The position numbers and the translations under genes were made by a program. The notes below the pieces were generated by a model, which was not told the DNA's origin, did no database searches, and saw nothing but the letters and a program-made list of their open reading frames with translations. 5,646 nucleotides of DNA from Clostridiaceae bacterium (GTDB lineage: Bacteria; Bacillota; Clostridia; Lutisporales; Lutisporaceae): assembly GCA_028697435.1 (NCBI GenBank), contig JAQVFD010000153.1:1-5646 (forward strand), in the 5' to 3' direction. Positions 1 through 5,646 of this stretch are shown in pieces. Position 1 is the first letter of the stretch; the number at the start of each line of letters is the position of its first letter.

Positions 1-45
1 TTGCTGCTGCTATTATAAAATTGATATTTTAAAAGATAATTTAAA

Positions 46-84
46 TTATAACTATTACAAAATATGCTATAATTACCGTATAAT
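46..84 (+). promoter_or_regulatory. Putative promoter of the AraC-family gene
   Basis: An extended -10 element, TGCTATAAT, lies at 65-73, about 33 bases before the start codon. The matching -35 is poor: TTATAA at 46-51 with a 16-bp spacer matches only three consensus positions. This is typical of extended -10 promoters and of genes needing an activator. A second TATAAT at 79-84 is a possible alternative -10. The surrounding DNA is very AT-rich, so chance matches are likely. No clear operator for the regulator itself was seen. Confidence 0.5.
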
Positions 85-106
85 AATAATTGCGGGATGT
101 GAGTAA

Positions 107-997
107 ATGTCTGTTGATTTACAAAAGGTAATTGATTTAGCAGGTAATGTTCCTTTTGATAATGTTGAAGATGCAAAAGTGGTAATTGAAAATCTTTGCA
201 GTGAAAATATCGCCGTAATAAATACTAACAGAGCAACAAACATAACTCAGGGTACCCACTTTCATAACAGCTATGAATTCGACTTATGTCATACCAACAT
301 TCCTTCAACTAAGATTGACAATAAAATTTATCATCGTAAGAGTAATACATTATTTGCCGTTAACCCTATGCAGGAGCATGGACTTGTCTCGGACTTAAAA
401 GGATTTAGCATTTGCGGATTACATATTGACAAAAGCTTTGTGCAGGATGCTTCATTAGAACTATACAACACATCAGATATAGAATTTTCAAATGACTCCT
501 TTAATATAACCCATGATATCAACTTGCTCGTTCGTTTATTTTTGGAAGAACTCAAGTATAAACAATCCGGCTATGAATTTATGATAGAAAACCTTAGTTT
601 ACTGATAGTCGGAAATATGCTGCGATATGTAAAGCACAATCTCTCAAAAAAGACATATACTCAATCCAAGTGCAATACAGAAAACATAAAAGCAGCGGTT
701 GACTACATGAATGAAAATTACACAGCCGGTGTTTCCTGTACCGAGCTGGCTGATCTTATAAAAATGGATAAGTTCGGTTTTATAAGGAGTTTCAAAGCTG
801 AAACTGGCAGAACTCCATATGAATATCTATTGGATCTCAAAATAGAAAAGGCAAAGAAGATGCTGAAATCTAATGAATATACCGTTACAGAAATAAGTAT
901 GATGTGCGGTTTCTCCAGCCACAGTCATTTTACATCCACCTTCAAAAAAAAGGTCGGAACTTCTCCTACCGAATACAAAATGGATCCCTATTTTTAG
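107..997 (+). CDS. AraC-family transcriptional regulator with cupin-like sensor domain
   Basis: Cytoplasmic DNA-binding regulator of 296 residues, the usual size for two-domain AraC/XylS proteins. The C-terminal part (about 190-292) holds the two helix-turn-helix units of the family. The first is around 208-241 (SCTELADLIKMDKFGFIRSF, ending GRTPYEYL). The second is around 257-290 (TVTEISMMCGFSSHSHFTSTF, ending GTSPTEYK), with the hallmark GF-S-HF-FK-G-SP-Y pattern. The N-terminal half looks like a cupin sensor: H51-x-H53-x3-E57 with a later H91 in NPMQEHG resembles the metal or ligand positions of cupins. The ATG is preceded by a modest Shine-Dalgarno, GGGA at 94-97, nine bases upstream. The gene stands alone on this strand and is convergent with the MFS gene, so its target is unclear; control of the MFS gene is not shown by the sequence. 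Family assignment is firm, ligand unknown. Confidence 0.93.
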   Translation: MSVDLQKVIDLAGNVPFDNVEDAKVVIENLCSENIAVINTNRATNITQGTHFHNSYEFDLCHTNIPSTKIDNKIYHRKSNTLFAVNPMQEHGLVSDLKGFSICGLHIDKSFVQDASLELYNTSDIEFSNDSFNITHDINLLVRLFLEELKYKQSGYEFMIENLSLLIVGNMLRYVKHNLSKKTYTQSKCNTENIKAAVDYMNENYTAGVSCTELADLIKMDKFGFIRSFKAETGRTPYEYLLDLKIEKAKKMLKSNEYTVTEISMMCGFSSHSHFTSTFKKKVGTSPTEYKMDPYF

Positions 998-1081
998 ACT
1001 TTTTATCGGATTCTATGATATCATTGGATTCTCATGATTTCGAAGAAGAGTTTGATGTATTTGTCATGAATGCGAAGGTAA
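998..1081. other. Convergent intergenic gap; possible degraded coding remnant, no terminator seen
   Basis: The 84 bases between the two convergent stop codons contain no GC-rich hairpin followed by a T-run, so the end of each transcript is not evident. There are two near-identical repeats, GGATTCTATGAT at 1008-1019 and GGATTCTCATGAT at 1026-1038, and two TCATGA palindromes. The forward frame through 1006 reads as plausible acidic protein (SDSMISLDSHDFEEEFDVFV and onwards) to a stop at about 1104. It has no start of its own outside the araC-type gene. It may be the relic of a lost gene or chance. Confidence 0.3.
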
Positions 1082-2296
1082 TCATATATAACGGGTATGT
1101 TTAACTTCTGCTTTCCTACTACTCTTATATATGGCGGCAGTCATAAAAATTGCATATCCTCCCAACAGTACTCCCGCAGTAATCCATACCCCTGTGAATT
1201 TCAGTTTCAGTATCATTATGCTGCTGAAAACAGAAGCACACAACGCCCCAACTTGTATAACAAAGGAATTCAGGGATAGTATACTTGCTCTCATGTGGTC
1301 CGGTGTTAATTTATTTATTAAAGTACCTTCAACAACATTTCCAACTCCCAAAACCAAGTATACTCCGGTATACCAAAGCATAAAACCTGCTCCATTTTTC
1401 TGAACGGCAAAAACAATAATGCATATTGCATGAATAATTCGACATATATTATAAATATTCCACCATTTGCTGCTGAATTTATCCAGTAATTTTTGAGCAA
1501 AAATATTCCCAAGGGCTACTGCCAAAAATCCTAAAAAAGTAATAATCCCAAGCAGCCAAGAACTGTTCTTAGCAGTAGGGATTTGCATAAAAGCAGTCTG
1601 CCAATAAGTTTCTATGGTAAAAAGAAAAAATCCTGTGAAAAAAACCCCCATGAATATTAAAGCAAATTTTGGTGTTGAAAATATAATCTGTTTCTCTTGT
1701 ATTATATGCTCAATTAAAGGTGTCTGCTGTTTTGTGTCATGGTTAGTATTCTCTTTTACAAATATCATGCATAGTACAAAAATCACAATGATAAGTACTG
1801 CACGAAATATTATATTAATAAGGTGAGTACCTATAACGCTTGACATTATTCCCCCTGAAATGCTTCCAGCTGCCAGTCCTGCACCGTCTAATACGGCCAT
1901 ACGCGCGGTTACTTTAGCAAGGCAGCCTTCTCCGTTCAGATATGTCGCTTGATCTATGAATAGGGCATCCAGGCTTCCCGAGGAAAACGCACGACCCAAC
2001 CCCAAAAACATAATAGCAAATATCAACCATACCAAATCATTAGCTGCAATCAAAATCAAAAAGGATATGAATTGAAACCCGCAGGCAAGTAAAAATGATG
2101 CCTTGCGACCATATATATCTGCGCAAATACCGCTTGGCAGTTCTAAACATAAAGCGGTAATTGAATATATTGCCAGAAGCAAGGGCAGGGTCTGCAAGTT
2201 TGAGCCCTTTTCCAACAGAATCAGATTAAGTACTGGTATTATTATTCCTATGGAAAAACTATTAATAAAAATAATCGTCTGATGCATTTTATTCAT
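1082..2296 (-). CDS. MFS transporter, probable drug or metabolite exporter
   Basis: Major facilitator superfamily permease of 404 residues from the chosen start, a typical size for a 12-helix proton-coupled carrier in the cytoplasmic membrane. Hydrophobic segments run through the whole protein. The family's motif A sits in the loop after helix 2 as G56-I-C-A-D60-I-Y-G63-R64-K65, preceded by ELPSG (52-56). A GLGRAFSSGSLDAL stretch follows in the helix 4 region, and a polar central loop (about ENTNHDTKQQ) separates the two halves. The start used is the ATG at 2296, which has AGAGA at 2306-2310 nine bases upstream. A longer reading from 2314 has no ribosome binding site. The chosen start overlaps the end of the winged-helix regulator gene by 8 bases, so the two are probably co-transcribed and translationally coupled. 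The substrate cannot be read from sequence; location behind a regulator with a probable self-operator suggests an inducible exporter (inference). Confidence 0.9.
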   Translation of the reverse strand: MNKMHQTIIFINSFSIGIIIPVLNLILLEKGSNLQTLPLLLAIYSITALCLELPSGICADIYGRKASFLLACGFQFISFLILIAANDLVWLIFAIMFLGLGRAFSSGSLDALFIDQATYLNGEGCLAKVTARMAVLDGAGLAAGSISGGIMSSVIGTHLINIIFRAVLIIVIFVLCMIFVKENTNHDTKQQTPLIEHIIQEKQIIFSTPKFALIFMGVFFTGFFLFTIETYWQTAFMQIPTAKNSSWLLGIITFLGFLAVALGNIFAQKLLDKFSSKWWNIYNICRIIHAICIIVFAVQKNGAGFMLWYTGVYLVLGVGNVVEGTLINKLTPDHMRASILSLNSFVIQVGALCASVFSSIMILKLKFTGVWITAGVLLGGYAIFMTAAIYKSSRKAEVKHTRYI

Positions 2297-2864
2297 CGCA
2301 AATATTCTCTGCATTATATGCTATGATTGCATATTCCCATGGGCTGCTGTCGGCTGTTGGTGTAACATGCCCCTCTATATATTCAGTTATAAGCCTCATC
2401 AGATCATCAGATTGCTGCCTGTTCAAATGAACAACACCTGACATAATATCTCCCCTCTTTTTCAGGTTATAAGGATCTTTATCCCCATGTAATTCAATGC
2501 GCTTCTTCATCTGTTTTTGAAAACCGTCATACACTTGGGCAATTGAATTTTGTATCAACACTTTCCTTTGTTCTGCAAAGGCATCTGATTGTGTCAGACC
2601 TACCTGTACCGTAACCTGAGCAGGCTTATAGAAGCTTGCTGTTATGCCATTTATTAGCTCAGTATGGTCCAGTTCTACCAGCCCCAGCAGCATAAGCTTC
2701 TTTATATGATGCTGCACACCGGATGCAGATATTTGCAGTTTATCTGCCAGCATCTTCGGAGTCATAGGAGCATTTGCAATGCTTAACTGCCGTAAAAGCT
2801 TCTGACGTGTAGTATTCATATAAATATCCAATTCTTTCTTCGATATCAGAGTAACTCTATCCAT
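2289..2864 (-). CDS. Winged helix-turn-helix transcriptional regulator
   Basis: Cytoplasmic DNA-binding protein of 191 residues. Residues about 17-80 form an ArsR/MarR-like winged helix. Helix 1 is NTTRQKLLRQLS. PMTPKMLADKL (33-43) is followed by the recognition helix SASGVQHHIKKLMLLGLV (46-63). The wing (ELINGITASFYKPA) comes next. Residues 91-191 are mostly helical and polar (FAEQRKVLIQNSIAQVYDGF and so on) and may serve dimerisation or ligand sensing; I do not recognise that part. The start at 2864 is chosen because it has a good ribosome binding site and lies correctly behind a near-consensus promoter. An in-frame ATG at 3032 would run through the promoter and a terminator. The promoter is overlapped by a dyad that is a good candidate for this protein's own operator. 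The downstream, overlapping MFS gene is its likely target. The inducer is unknown. Confidence 0.88.
   Translation of the reverse strand: MDRVTLISKKELDIYMNTTRQKLLRQLSIANAPMTPKMLADKLQISASGVQHHIKKLMLLGLVELDHTELINGITASFYKPAQVTVQVGLTQSDAFAEQRKVLIQNSIAQVYDGFQKQMKKRIELHGDKDPYNLKKRGDIMSGVVHLNRQQSDDLMRLITEYIEGHVTPTADSSPWEYAIIAYNAENICDE
2306..2310 (-). promoter_or_regulatory. Weak ribosome binding site deciding the MFS start
   Basis: AGAGA on the reverse strand lies nine bases before the ATG at 2296 and inside the end of the regulator's coding sequence. It is weak, which fits translational coupling to the upstream gene. The alternative ATG at 2314 has no such element at suitable spacing. Confidence 0.5.
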
Positions 2865-2873
2865 TAAATCACA

Positions 2874-2879
2874 TCCTTT
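2874..2879 (-). promoter_or_regulatory. Ribosome binding site deciding the winged-helix regulator start
   Basis: AAAGGA on the reverse strand is nine bases before the ATG at 2864. It sets the start well downstream of the longest open frame (3032), which would otherwise include promoter and terminator sequence. Confidence 0.8.
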
Positions 2880-2886
2880 ATCTTCG

Positions 2887-2918
2887 TTACACAAATTATA
2901 ACATTTCACGTTGTGTAA
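2887..2918. promoter_or_regulatory. Probable operator: 8-bp inverted repeat bracketing the -10 box
   Basis: TTACACAA at 2887-2894 and TTGTGTAA at 2911-2918 form a perfect 8-bp inverted repeat with a 16-bp spacer, so the arms are 24 bp centre to centre. Read on the reverse strand, one arm starts right after the -35 box and the other right after the -10 box. Each arm also sits in a looser 15-bp dyad: TTACACAACGTGAAA (2904-2918) and TTATAATTTGTGTAA (2887-2901). This allows binding by two dimers. A protein bound here would block RNA polymerase. The regulator encoded just downstream is the obvious candidate (inference). Confidence 0.7.
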
Positions 2919-2924
2919 TGTCAA
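2895..2924 (-). promoter_or_regulatory. Promoter of the winged-helix/MFS operon
   Basis: On the reverse strand a perfect TTGACA (-35, 2919-2924) is followed by an 18-bp spacer and a perfect TATAAT (-10, 2895-2900). TGT directly before the -10 gives an extended -10. Expected transcription start is near 2888, about 24 bases before the start codon. Such a strong core promoter would normally need repression, which fits the dyad overlapping it. Confidence 0.88.
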
Positions 2925-2942
2925 ATGATAAATGCATATAGT

Positions 2943-2972
2943 AAAAAATCCTTGCTCACGCAAGGATTTTTT
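2943..2972. terminator. Intrinsic terminator after the proline symporter gene
   Basis: AAAAAATCCTTG (2943-2954) pairs perfectly with CAAGGATTTTTT (2961-2972); adding the C2955-G2960 pair gives a 13-bp stem with a TCAC tetraloop. The stem is flanked by six A and six T, so it reads as a rho-independent terminator in both directions. In the reverse direction it lies 25 bases past the symporter stop and just before the next operon's promoter, insulating the two units. Confidence 0.92.
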
Positions 2973-2997
2973 CAAGTGCATATTAATATGTAATAGA

Positions 2998-4560
2998 CTA
3001 TACTTCAAGGGTTTTAGCCAGTTCAAACTCATCCTGTATTTCTTTCGAGGGCTCTTCAGACAGCAAGGATGCTATATAAATGACAAGGCAGGACAATACA
3101 AATGCAGGAAATAATTCATAGATTCCAAAAACCCCTCCCATTGGCTTGAGAAGCAATTTCCATATGAAGACCATTCCTCCTCCGACCAGCATCCCTGCAA
3201 TTGCACCGGTTCTTGTGGTCCTCTTCCAGAACAGGGAAAACAGCATAATAGGTCCGAAGGTTGCGCCAAAGCCCGCCCATGCAAAGGAAACCACTTTGAA
3301 AATGATGCTGTTTTCGTCTAAGGCAATTACCATTGCAATTATAGCCAGTACAATCAGAGTAATCCTAGATACATGTAAAACCTGTTTATCCGTTGCTTCC
3401 TTTTTCATGATGCCCTGATAGATATTTTTAGAAAACGCAGAAGCAGCAATAAGCAAATATGAATCCGAGGAACTGATTGTTGCCGCCAGTATCCCCGCCA
3501 TAACAATTCCCGCAAATATCGGTATGAAAGAATTTGTAGACATCAGTATAAATATACTTTCTGACGCACTTTGCGTAAGCAGCGCATCCGGGTAGACTAC
3601 CCTGCCTATAATACCTATGGCTACTGCAGCGGTAAGGGAAATGGCAACCCATACTACAGCTATTCTTCTGGATAATTTTAAGTCATTGGATTTTTTAATA
3701 GCCATGAACTTCAGTAATACCTGAGGCATTCCAAAATACCCCAACCCCCAGGACAGTGTTGATATTATAGTTAATAATCCGTAGCTGCCCGCTTCACCAA
3801 ACAATGGCTTACCTGATTCTCCAATTTGCTGAACCCCGCCTTCAAGCAGGGGTTGCGCTATACCAAAGAAATCAAAAAAACCTGGTATTGCCTTTGCATT
3901 TTCAATAACCGCCGATAGCCCTCCTGCAGTAACAACACCTGCTATCAGCACAGTAGTCAATGCGAATATCATAACAATACCTTGCATAAAATCTGATGCG
4001 CTTTCAGCCAGAAAACCTCCGATAAATGTATAAAATACTACGAACAATGCCCCTATAATCATCATGTAAATATATTTTGTACCGAATAATGTGCTAAAAA
4101 GCTTTCCTACCGTTACAAAGCAGCTTGCGGCATACACACTAAAAAATACTAATATAAAAAGAGCTGCTATTATCATTATAACTTTTTTATCTTCCTTGAA
4201 TCTGTTGCTGAAGAAATCCGGAATAGTTATTGCATCTCCTGCTATGTGTGAGTACGTGCGAAGCCTCTTGGCCACCAATAGCCAATTCAAATATGTTCCT
4301 ATACCAAGCCCTATTGCAGTCCATACAGCGTCGCTTAACCCAAACCAGTATGCGACTCCCGGAAGTCCCATCAAAAGCCATCCGCTCATGTCGGATGCTT
4401 CGGCACCCATAGCAACTACCCAAGGTCCCAGTGATCTTCCCCCGATAAGATAATTGTCGCTGCTTTCATTGGCACGCTTCGCATAGTACAGTCCGATAGC
4501 AATGATTACCGCCATGTATAAAACCATAGCAATTAGAATTTGTACACTTCCTCCATCCAT
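2998..4560 (-). CDS. putP: Sodium/proline symporter
   Basis: Integral membrane carrier of 520 residues that imports L-proline with Na+, a member of the sodium:solute symporter (SSS) family; E. coli PutP is of similar length. The N-terminal helices carry the PutP signature: GRSLGPWVVAMG (41-52) with R42, then EASDMSGWLLMGLPG (54-68), in which D57 and S59 correspond by position to the Na+-binding D55 and S57 of E. coli PutP. Later family blocks are GGFLAESASDFMQG (181-194), WGLGYFGMPQ (271-280) and AATISSSDSYLL (359-370), the last at the Na2-site helix. Hydrophobic segments fill the rest, and the tail (about 501-520) is acidic. The start at 4560 is fixed by AAGGAGG eight bases upstream; the longer open frame to 4737 runs through a riboswitch. 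Expression appears controlled by a proline-specific T-box in the leader. A terminator follows the stop. Role: proline supply for protein synthesis, Stickland-type fermentation or osmoprotection (the last two are inference). Confidence 0.94.
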   Translation of the reverse strand: MDGGSVQILIAMVLYMAVIIAIGLYYAKRANESSDNYLIGGRSLGPWVVAMGAEASDMSGWLLMGLPGVAYWFGLSDAVWTAIGLGIGTYLNWLLVAKRLRTYSHIAGDAITIPDFFSNRFKEDKKVIMIIAALFILVFFSVYAASCFVTVGKLFSTLFGTKYIYMMIIGALFVVFYTFIGGFLAESASDFMQGIVMIFALTTVLIAGVVTAGGLSAVIENAKAIPGFFDFFGIAQPLLEGGVQQIGESGKPLFGEAGSYGLLTIISTLSWGLGYFGMPQVLLKFMAIKKSNDLKLSRRIAVVWVAISLTAAVAIGIIGRVVYPDALLTQSASESIFILMSTNSFIPIFAGIVMAGILAATISSSDSYLLIAASAFSKNIYQGIMKKEATDKQVLHVSRITLIVLAIIAMVIALDENSIIFKVVSFAWAGFGATFGPIMLFSLFWKRTTRTGAIAGMLVGGGMVFIWKLLLKPMGGVFGIYELFPAFVLSCLVIYIASLLSEEPSKEIQDEFELAKTLEV

Positions 4561-4568
4561 ACTGTTAT

Positions 4569-4575
4569 CCTCCTT
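4569..4575 (-). promoter_or_regulatory. Strong ribosome binding site of putP
   Basis: AAGGAGG on the reverse strand with eight bases to the ATG at 4560. It lies downstream of the leader terminator, so it is transcribed only when termination is avoided. It settles the start against the longer frame. Confidence 0.92.
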
Positions 4576-4586
4576 AGTATTATTAT

Positions 4587-4629
4587 AAAAAAACAGAAAA
4601 CCTTCATCCCCTATAAAGGGACGAAGGTT
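4587..4629 (-). terminator. T-box leader terminator
   Basis: Reverse-strand AACCTTCGTCCC (4629-4618) pairs with GGGATGAAGGTT (4610-4599): 12 pairs with one G-T wobble and a 7-base loop. A T-rich tail follows, ending in seven T at 4593-4587. Its 5' arm lies directly after the T-box sequence, as expected for mutually exclusive antiterminator and terminator folds. Confidence 0.93.
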
Positions 4630-4834
4630 GCTCGCGGTACCACCCAATTTGACAATACATATGTATAGTCCTCTCATATGCCCATAACGCAGGACTGCGG
4701 CAAGACTTTTCATCTGCAGCTCGGAGGGCGGGTTCAAGAAGAATAATCTCAGAAAACCTTCCAGCCGATGGGTTTCCCTCTCTATCAGAATCTTATCCTC
4801 TACTGATCCTCTTCATTGCCATAAGAAACAATTT
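4587..4834 (-). promoter_or_regulatory. T-box riboswitch, proline specifier (CCC)
   Basis: A tRNA-sensing leader of about 275 bases from promoter to start codon. In order on the reverse strand: Stem I (about 4820-4718) begins with GAAGAGG and the AGTA motif at 4804-4801 on the 5' side of the specifier loop. An apical region contains GGCTGGAAGG. The 3' side then reads TTGAA-CCC-G, placing the specifier codon CCC (proline) at 4732-4730 followed by a purine; a one-base shift would read CCG, still proline. Stem III is AGTCCT/AGGACT (4696-4691 with 4672-4667). The hallmark T-box sequence GGGTGGTACCGCG is at 4645-4633, followed by a terminator that shares bases with the antiterminator. Uncharged tRNA-Pro would pair with the specifier and the T-box bulge, stabilise the antiterminator and permit putP transcription. 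Confidence 0.95.
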
Positions 4835-4840
4835 TCATTC

Positions 4841-4869
4841 ATCTTACTCCAAAATAAGCCTCATGTCAA
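4841..4869 (-). promoter_or_regulatory. Promoter of the T-box/putP transcript
   Basis: On the reverse strand TTGACA (4869-4864), a 17-bp spacer and TAAGAT (4846-4841), a four-of-six -10 match. Transcription would begin near 4834, just before Stem I. The -35 starts only 13 bases after the rarD stop codon. Confidence 0.8.
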
Positions 4870-4882
4870 GGGTTAAAATCCA

Positions 4883-5646
4883 TCACCCAGATTTATCCGG
4901 ATTGGCTTGAAACGAGTTTCTAAATTTACTGATTGCTTCAATATTAGAGAAAGTATATATTATGAGCCCTACCCATATAAAAGAAAAACTTAATAAATGG
5001 GTATTGGTAAACTTCTCGCCATACATAAAAATCCCAATAAAAAGGCTTATTGTCGGTGATACATACTGTAGAACACCTATTGTCGATAGCTTAACCCTGG
5101 CCGCTCCCATGGCAAACCAAAGCAGCGGTAAAGCTGTTACAATTCGGGAACAAACTAACATAAGAAGAGTCGGTATTGATACAGAATATATGGCACTTTG
5201 CCCGCTAAATAATTTGAACAGTATATAACCCAATGCCAAGGGTGTAATTGCAGCTGTTTCCAATACTAAGCCTGTAAGGGATTCAACCTTAAGAAGCTTC
5301 TTAAATAAACCATAAAATGCAAAGCTTGCTGCCAGTAAAAGTGAAACCCAAGGTATGCTGCCATACTGCACAGTCATGATAATTACTCCTATAGCTGCAA
5401 AGCCTATAGAAACATACTGAAATACATTGAGTTTTTCTTTAAGAACAGCTCTTCCCAATAGAACCACCATCAATGGATTAATAAAATATCCCATACTGGA
5501 TTGCAGGATTCTATCTGAATTTACAGCCCATATATAGGTGCCCCAGTTAATTGTTATAAAAAAGGAACAAAGAAGTATATTTCTTACATTCTTTCTTTCC
5601 TTTATTGCTTCCTTAAGTACCCCAATGCCTTTTTTCCACAGAAGCA
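4883..5646 (-). CDS. rarD: RarD/EamA-family permease, start beyond the window
   Basis: Membrane protein of the drug/metabolite transporter superfamily (EamA domains), of the RarD type; RarD proteins are named for chloramphenicol sensitivity and their substrate is not well defined. The frame is open to the right edge, giving 253 visible residues against roughly 300 in the family, so about 45 N-terminal residues are outside. The visible part starts LLWKKGIGVLKEA. It then carries the RarD hallmark INWGTYIWAVN (around 5518-5551) directly followed by SSMGYFINPLMVVLLGR. The second EamA half includes LLWFAMGAARVKLSTIGVLQ, YVSPTISLFIGIFMYGE and WVGLIIYTFSN. The internal Met at 5494 falls inside the conserved GYFINPL block and is not the start. 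Multiple hydrophobic helices are present and the tail is polar. No intrinsic terminator is visible after the stop; the putP promoter follows almost at once. Confidence 0.9.
   Translation of the reverse strand, partial: LLWKKGIGVLKEAIKERKNVRNILLCSFFITINWGTYIWAVNSDRILQSSMGYFINPLMVVLLGRAVLKEKLNVFQYVSIGFAAIGVIIMTVQYGSIPWVSLLLAASFAFYGLFKKLLKVESLTGLVLETAAITPLALGYILFKLFSGQSAIYSVSIPTLLMLVCSRIVTALPLLWFAMGAARVKLSTIGVLQYVSPTISLFIGIFMYGEKFTNTHLLSFSFIWVGLIIYTFSNIEAISKFRNSFQANPDKSG

Noticed and set aside
1..14. TTGCTGCTGCTATT at the left edge as a possible repeat
   Set aside because: Only three CTG-like units with no further copies; most likely the edge of neighbouring sequence.
1131..1403. Forward open frame of 90 codons opposite the MFS gene
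   Set aside because: Shadow of the MFS coding sequence; no start signal and no family resemblance.
2865..3032. N-terminal extension of the winged-helix regulator from 3032
   Set aside because: It crosses a terminator hairpin, the promoter and the dyad and overlaps the end of putP; the 2864 start has a good ribosome binding site.
3146..3418. Forward open frame of 90 codons opposite putP
   Set aside because: Antisense shadow of a clearly conserved symporter gene, with no ribosome binding site or recognisable domain.
4091..4453. Forward open frame of 120 codons opposite putP
   Set aside because: Also an antisense shadow; it mirrors hydrophobic codons of PutP and has no supporting signals.
4561..4737. 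N-terminal extension of putP from an upstream in-frame ATG at 4737
   Set aside because: It would translate the T-box, terminator and strong ribosome binding site; the 4560 start matches PutP proteins and has AAGGAGG at ideal spacing.
4883..5494. RarD-type gene read as a complete 203-residue protein from the Met at 5494
   Set aside because: The frame continues upstream with conserved RarD residues (INWGTYIWAVN) to the window edge, so this Met is internal and the gene is cut by the window.

Overview
The window is an AT-rich, densely packed stretch of chromosome with the signs of a low-GC Gram-positive bacterium, most likely a member of the Clostridia. It has strong AGGAGG-type ribosome binding sites, consensus-like TTGACA/TATAAT promoters, intrinsic terminators and a T-box riboswitch. 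The genus cannot be fixed from the sequence. There is no mobile element, CRISPR array, tRNA or rRNA.

Layout from left to right: a forward AraC-family regulator with an N-terminal cupin-like sensor (107-997) runs convergently towards a block of reverse-strand genes. These are an MFS permease (about 1082-2296), a winged-helix regulator just upstream of it and overlapping it (2289-2864), a PutP-type Na+/proline symporter (2998-4560) behind a long untranslated leader, and a RarD/EamA permease (4883 to beyond the right edge, start missing).

The best-supported regulatory element is the 4587-4834 leader of putP, a complete T-box. It has a promoter, Stem I with an AGTA motif, a specifier reading CCC (proline) after GAA, Stem III, the GGGTGGTACCGCG T-box sequence and a competing terminator. 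The specifier and the transporter family independently point to proline, so the symporter is probably made when uncharged tRNA-Pro accumulates.

The second regulatory element is an 8-bp perfect inverted repeat, TTACACAA-N16-TTGTGTAA, laid over a near-consensus promoter in front of the winged-helix/MFS pair. One arm directly follows the -35 box and the other directly follows the -10 box. This suggests a self-repressing regulator controlling an adjoining exporter; the ligand and the transported compound are unknown. A 13-bp terminator hairpin separates this unit from putP.

Nothing here is an obviously new multi-gene system. The points most worth a second look are the proline T-box/putP pairing, the promoter-bracketing dyad, and a protein-like scrap of sequence between the convergent araC-type and MFS genes.
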